Shown here: piece after piece, positions 61,752-64,000 of the stretch
Numbering within the stretch: the stretch's first letter is position 1
How the letters are laid out: the number at the start of each line of letters is the position of its first letter
Origin: Sphingopyxis sp. YR583
GTDB taxonomy: Bacteria > Pseudomonadota > Alphaproteobacteria > Sphingomonadales > Sphingomonadaceae
Length of the DNA: 64,000 bases
Direction of reading: 5' to 3'
Assembly: GCF_900108295.1 (NCBI RefSeq)
Contig: NZ_FNWK01000004.1
Span: 243,677 to 307,676 of the forward strand
Program-made: the position numbers and the translations under genes
The notes under the pieces: generated by a model
Seen by the model: the letters and a program-made list of their open reading frames with translations, nothing else
What the model was told of the DNA's origin: nothing
Databases searched by the model: none

Positions 61752-63737
61752 ATGCGTTCGATCAAGCTGTTCGCGCTGCTGCCGCTCGCCATGATGCTCG
61801 GCACCGCGGCGACGAAGCCGGCGACACCGCTGGCGCCTGTCCTCGCGCCCAAACCGGCGGCCGAAGCACAAAAGACAGCGCCCCCGGTCACGACCCCGAT
61901 CGCGCCGTCGGCAACGCTCACCAAGCAGGATGTCGACAGCTGGCTCGACGGCTTCATGCCCTTCGCGCTGAAGCGCGGCGACCTTGCGGGCGCGGTGATC
62001 GTCGTGGTCAAGGACGGGCAGGTGCTGACCCAGCGCGGTTTCGGCTATGCCGACGCCGCCAAGCGCACCCCGGTCGATCCCGCGCGCACGCTCTTCCGCC
62101 CCGGTTCGGTGTCCAAGCTGTTCACCTGGACTGCCGTGATGCAACAGGTCGAGGCGGGCAAGATCGATCTCGACGCCGACGTCAACACCTACCTCGATTT
62201 CAAGATCCCGCTGAAGGACGGCAAGCCCGCGACGATGCGCCAGTTGATGACGCACACTGCGGGGTTCGAGGAGCATGGCAAGCTGACCATGTTCGAGGAC
62301 AAGAAATTCCAGATCTCGCTCGGTGACTATGTGAAGGGCGGGATTCCGAACCGCATCTATGCGCCGGGGACGACACCCTCCTATTCGAACTATGGCACCG
62401 CGCTGGCGGGCTATATCGTCGAGCGCGTGACGAAAATGTCGTTCGACGATTATGTCGAACAACGCATCTTCCAGCCGCTCGGCATGGCGCAGTCGACTTT
62501 CCGCCAGCCGCTGCCGGCTGCATTCGCGCCGTGGATGGCGACCGGATATCGCCAGCTTTCGGCCGGCCCCTCGAAGTTCGAGATTGTTGGCCCGTCACCC
62601 GCGGGCGGCCTGTCCTCGACCGGCGCCGACATGGCGAAATTCATGATCGCACATCTCAATCAGGGTGCGGGGCTGATGAAGCCCGAGACCGCACGGACGA
62701 TGCACGATACGCCGCTGACGATCCTGCCGCCGCTCAACCGGATGGAACTCGGCTTTTTCGAAACCAACATCAACGGCCGTCAGGTGATCGCGCATCTCGG
62801 CGACACGCAGTTGTTCCACACCGCGCTCCACCTGTTCACCAACGAAAATATCGGCCTCTACATGTCGTTCAACGCCACGGGCGATCAGGCCTCGGTCGGC
62901 CCCGTGCGCCGCGCATTGTTCGAGGATTTCGCCGATCGTTATCTCCCCGGCAATGAAATGCCCGCGACGCGCGTCGATGCGAAAACCTCGGCCGAACACG
63001 CAAGGATGCTCGCCGGCAACTGGCTCAACAGCCGCCGTGCCGAAACCAATTTCTATGCGATCGCCTCGCTGCTCGGTCAGGTGAAGATCAGCGTCGGGCC
63101 GAAGGGCGAACTGATCGTTCCCGCCGGACGCGACCTCAACGGCAAGCCGGCCAAATGGGTCGAGACTGCGCCCTTCGTCTGGCACAATGCCGACGGCCAC
63201 GGCCGGCTCGCCGCACAGGTGGTCGATGGCAAGGTCGTCCGCTGGAGCATCGACGGCATCTCGCCCTTCATGGTGTTCGATCGCGCGCCGGCGTCGAAAT
63301 CCGCGGCGTGGATCATGCCCGCGATGTACGTCAGCCTCGGCATCCTGCTGATCACCTTGCTGCAATGGCCGGTCTCGGCACTGATCCGCCGCCATTACAA
63401 GGCGCCGCTGACGCTCGAGCGCCGGTCGCTGCGCGTCTATCGCGGCGTTCGTGTCGGGGCGGGACTGGTCCTCGGCCTGATTGCAGCGTGGGTGATCAGC
63501 ATGTCGAAGCTGAAAGCACTGCCGTCCTACGATCCGTGGCTGTGGTTCCTCCAGATCGCCGGCCTGATCGTCCTCGTCGGCGGCACGCTGCTCGCGGCGT
63601 GGAACCTCCGCATCGTCGCGCGCGAAAAACGCGGCTGGTTCCGCATCCTCTGGGCATCGCTGCTGCTGCTCGCGATGCTCATGCCCTTCTACGTCGCATG
63701 GACCTTCGGCCTGATCGCGATGACGGTGAATTACTGA
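61752..63737 (+). CDS. serine hydrolase with four-helix membrane tail, paralogue of the first
   Basis: 661 residues from the ATG at 61752 (spacing fits GGGAGA; ATG 61746 overlaps the stop before it). Same plan as the gene at 50877: signal, Pro/Ala-rich linker (LAPVLAPKPAAEAQKTAPPV), SxxK in RPGSVSKLFTW (Ser119, Lys122), YSNYGTALAG, HLGDTQLFH, then four C-terminal helices from ~515 (IMPAMYVSLGILLITLLQWP, VGAGLVLGLIAAWVISMS, WFLQIAGLIVLVGGTLLAAW, LWASLLLLAMLMPFYVAWTF). Paralogy at the two ends of the array suggests duplication. Followed by strong terminators. Confidence 0.88.
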   Translation: MRSIKLFALLPLAMMLGTAATKPATPLAPVLAPKPAAEAQKTAPPVTTPIAPSATLTKQDVDSWLDGFMPFALKRGDLAGAVIVVVKDGQVLTQRGFGYADAAKRTPVDPARTLFRPGSVSKLFTWTAVMQQVEAGKIDLDADVNTYLDFKIPLKDGKPATMRQLMTHTAGFEEHGKLTMFEDKKFQISLGDYVKGGIPNRIYAPGTTPSYSNYGTALAGYIVERVTKMSFDDYVEQRIFQPLGMAQSTFRQPLPAAFAPWMATGYRQLSAGPSKFEIVGPSPAGGLSSTGADMAKFMIAHLNQGAGLMKPETARTMHDTPLTILPPLNRMELGFFETNINGRQVIAHLGDTQLFHTALHLFTNENIGLYMSFNATGDQASVGPVRRALFEDFADRYLPGNEMPATRVDAKTSAEHARMLAGNWLNSRRAETNFYAIASLLGQVKISVGPKGELIVPAGRDLNGKPAKWVETAPFVWHNADGHGRLAAQVVDGKVVRWSIDGISPFMVFDRAPASKSAAWIMPAMYVSLGILLITLLQWPVSALIRRHYKAPLTLERRSLRVYRGVRVGAGLVLGLIAAWVISMSKLKALPSYDPWLWFLQIAGLIVLVGGTLLAAWNLRIVAREKRGWFRILWASLLLLAMLMPFYVAWTFGLIAMTVNY

Positions 63738-63752
63738 TCCAGATCTGAAAAA

Positions 63753-63833
63753 GAGGGCGGTGGAACTTCACCGCCCTCCTTTAACACCGCTTTCCGGATG
63801 ATCCTCCCCGTGGCCGCGCCGCGGGGATTTTTT
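63753..63833 (+). terminator. two rho-independent terminators closing the array
   Basis: GAGGGCGGTG (63753-63762) with CACCGCCCTC (63769-63778) and a short T-stretch; then CCCCGTG (63806-63812) with CGCGGGG (63820-63826) followed by ATTTTTT. Confidence 0.85.
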
Positions 63834-63834
63834 C

Positions 63835-63900
63835 GTCGTCACCCCGGGCTCGATCCGGGGGCCATGACTTCGTCGCTGGACGCATCTTCGGGATGACGAC
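63835..63900. repeat. REP-like palindromic intergenic element
   Basis: Outer arms GTCGTCACCCC (63835-63845) and GGGATGACGAC (63890-63900) enclose an inner CCCCGG/CCGGGG dyad. The theme CGTCATCCC-GG...CCGGGATGACG is a widespread dispersed palindrome in alphaproteobacteria. Only one copy lies in the window. Confidence 0.6.
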
Positions 63901-63923
63901 TGGCGGGAAACGACCGCTAGCGG

Positions 63924-64000
63924 TCATTGCCCAACGGCTCGGCCTCGAATGTCGCTCCAATATTCGTCGTGAACGTCGGGGTCGATTTCCACCGGCATAG
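63924..64000 (-). CDS. 3' end of a gene running off the window
   Basis: On the minus strand the last open codons read MPVEIDPDVHDEYWSDIRGR and a few more residues, then TGA at 63926-63924. A perfect palindrome GACCGCTAGCGGTC (63912-63925) begins at this stop, which fits the end of a transcript. The rest of the gene, and even whether the Met is its start, is outside the window. Not recognised. Confidence 0.35.
   Translation of the reverse strand, partial: MPVEIDPDVHDEYWSDIRGRAVGQ

Overview
This is a roughly 64 kb, high-GC chromosomal window from an alphaproteobacterium, most likely a sphingomonad (Sphingopyxis or Sphingomonas type). The reasons are: a CtrA-type cell-cycle regulator preceded by a TTAA-N7-TTAA box and a GANTC site; a SciP-type CtrA partner; several EcfG-like (GGAAC-N16-CGTT) general-stress promoters; small DUF1328 and DUF6894 proteins; a large TonB-dependent receptor; and very frequent ATGA or GTGA start/stop overlaps. 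The assignment rests on gene content only. I see no rRNA or tRNA gene, CRISPR array, prophage or replication origin. One insertion sequence is present.

Layout. 0-5.7 kb: a truncated leuC-like gene, leuD and a dehalogenase-like hydrolase run on the plus strand. They meet an aminotransferase-fumarylacetoacetase pair that is divergent from an Lrp/AsnC regulator, which looks like aromatic amino-acid breakdown. 6-10.5 kb: mostly unknown exported proteins. 10.7-16.2 kb: a minus-strand block of envelope genes (AsmA, CDF metal transporter, lipoprotein, MgtC) with a frameshifted asmA and a heavily decayed FAD oxidoreductase. 16.4-29 kb: a signalling and stress block containing a CHASE3 histidine kinase, a single-domain response regulator, a REC-HisKA_2 kinase, small stress proteins, a Crp-type regulator, NADHX repair, a stress SDR and the NHEJ pair ku-ligD. 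Several start sites here carry EcfG-like promoters. An IS5-type element sits exactly in the ligD stop codon.

30-37.6 kb: housekeeping and redox genes (2-oxoglutarate oxygenase, EVE, PilZ, a degenerate SRAP protein, ArfB, RluA-type synthase, DODA-type dioxygenase), then wrbA-azoR-pirin facing a LysR regulator. 37.7-38.5 kb: ctrA. 38.6-45.8 kb: a TetR/MFS pair divergent from a TonB receptor, class III aminotransferase, PfkB kinase and class II aldolase, which reads as an undescribed catabolic route. 45.8-50 kb: sciP, ahpF, ahpC, a small unknown gene and an AraC regulator.

50-63.7 kb is the most interesting part. An XRE-cupin regulator is followed by an almost gap-free plus-strand array: two paralogous serine hydrolases with four-helix membrane tails, a DgcN-type (DUF1611) protein, a YkvI-like transporter, a membrane-anchored alpha/beta hydrolase, a D-aminoacylase-like amidohydrolase with missing metal ligands, a third serine hydrolase, a DgcA-type enolase-superfamily epimerase and a second exported amidohydrolase. 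I read it as a compartmentalised system for scavenging D-amino acids or D-peptides: hydrolysis outside the inner membrane, uptake, then DgcN/DgcA conversion in the cytoplasm.
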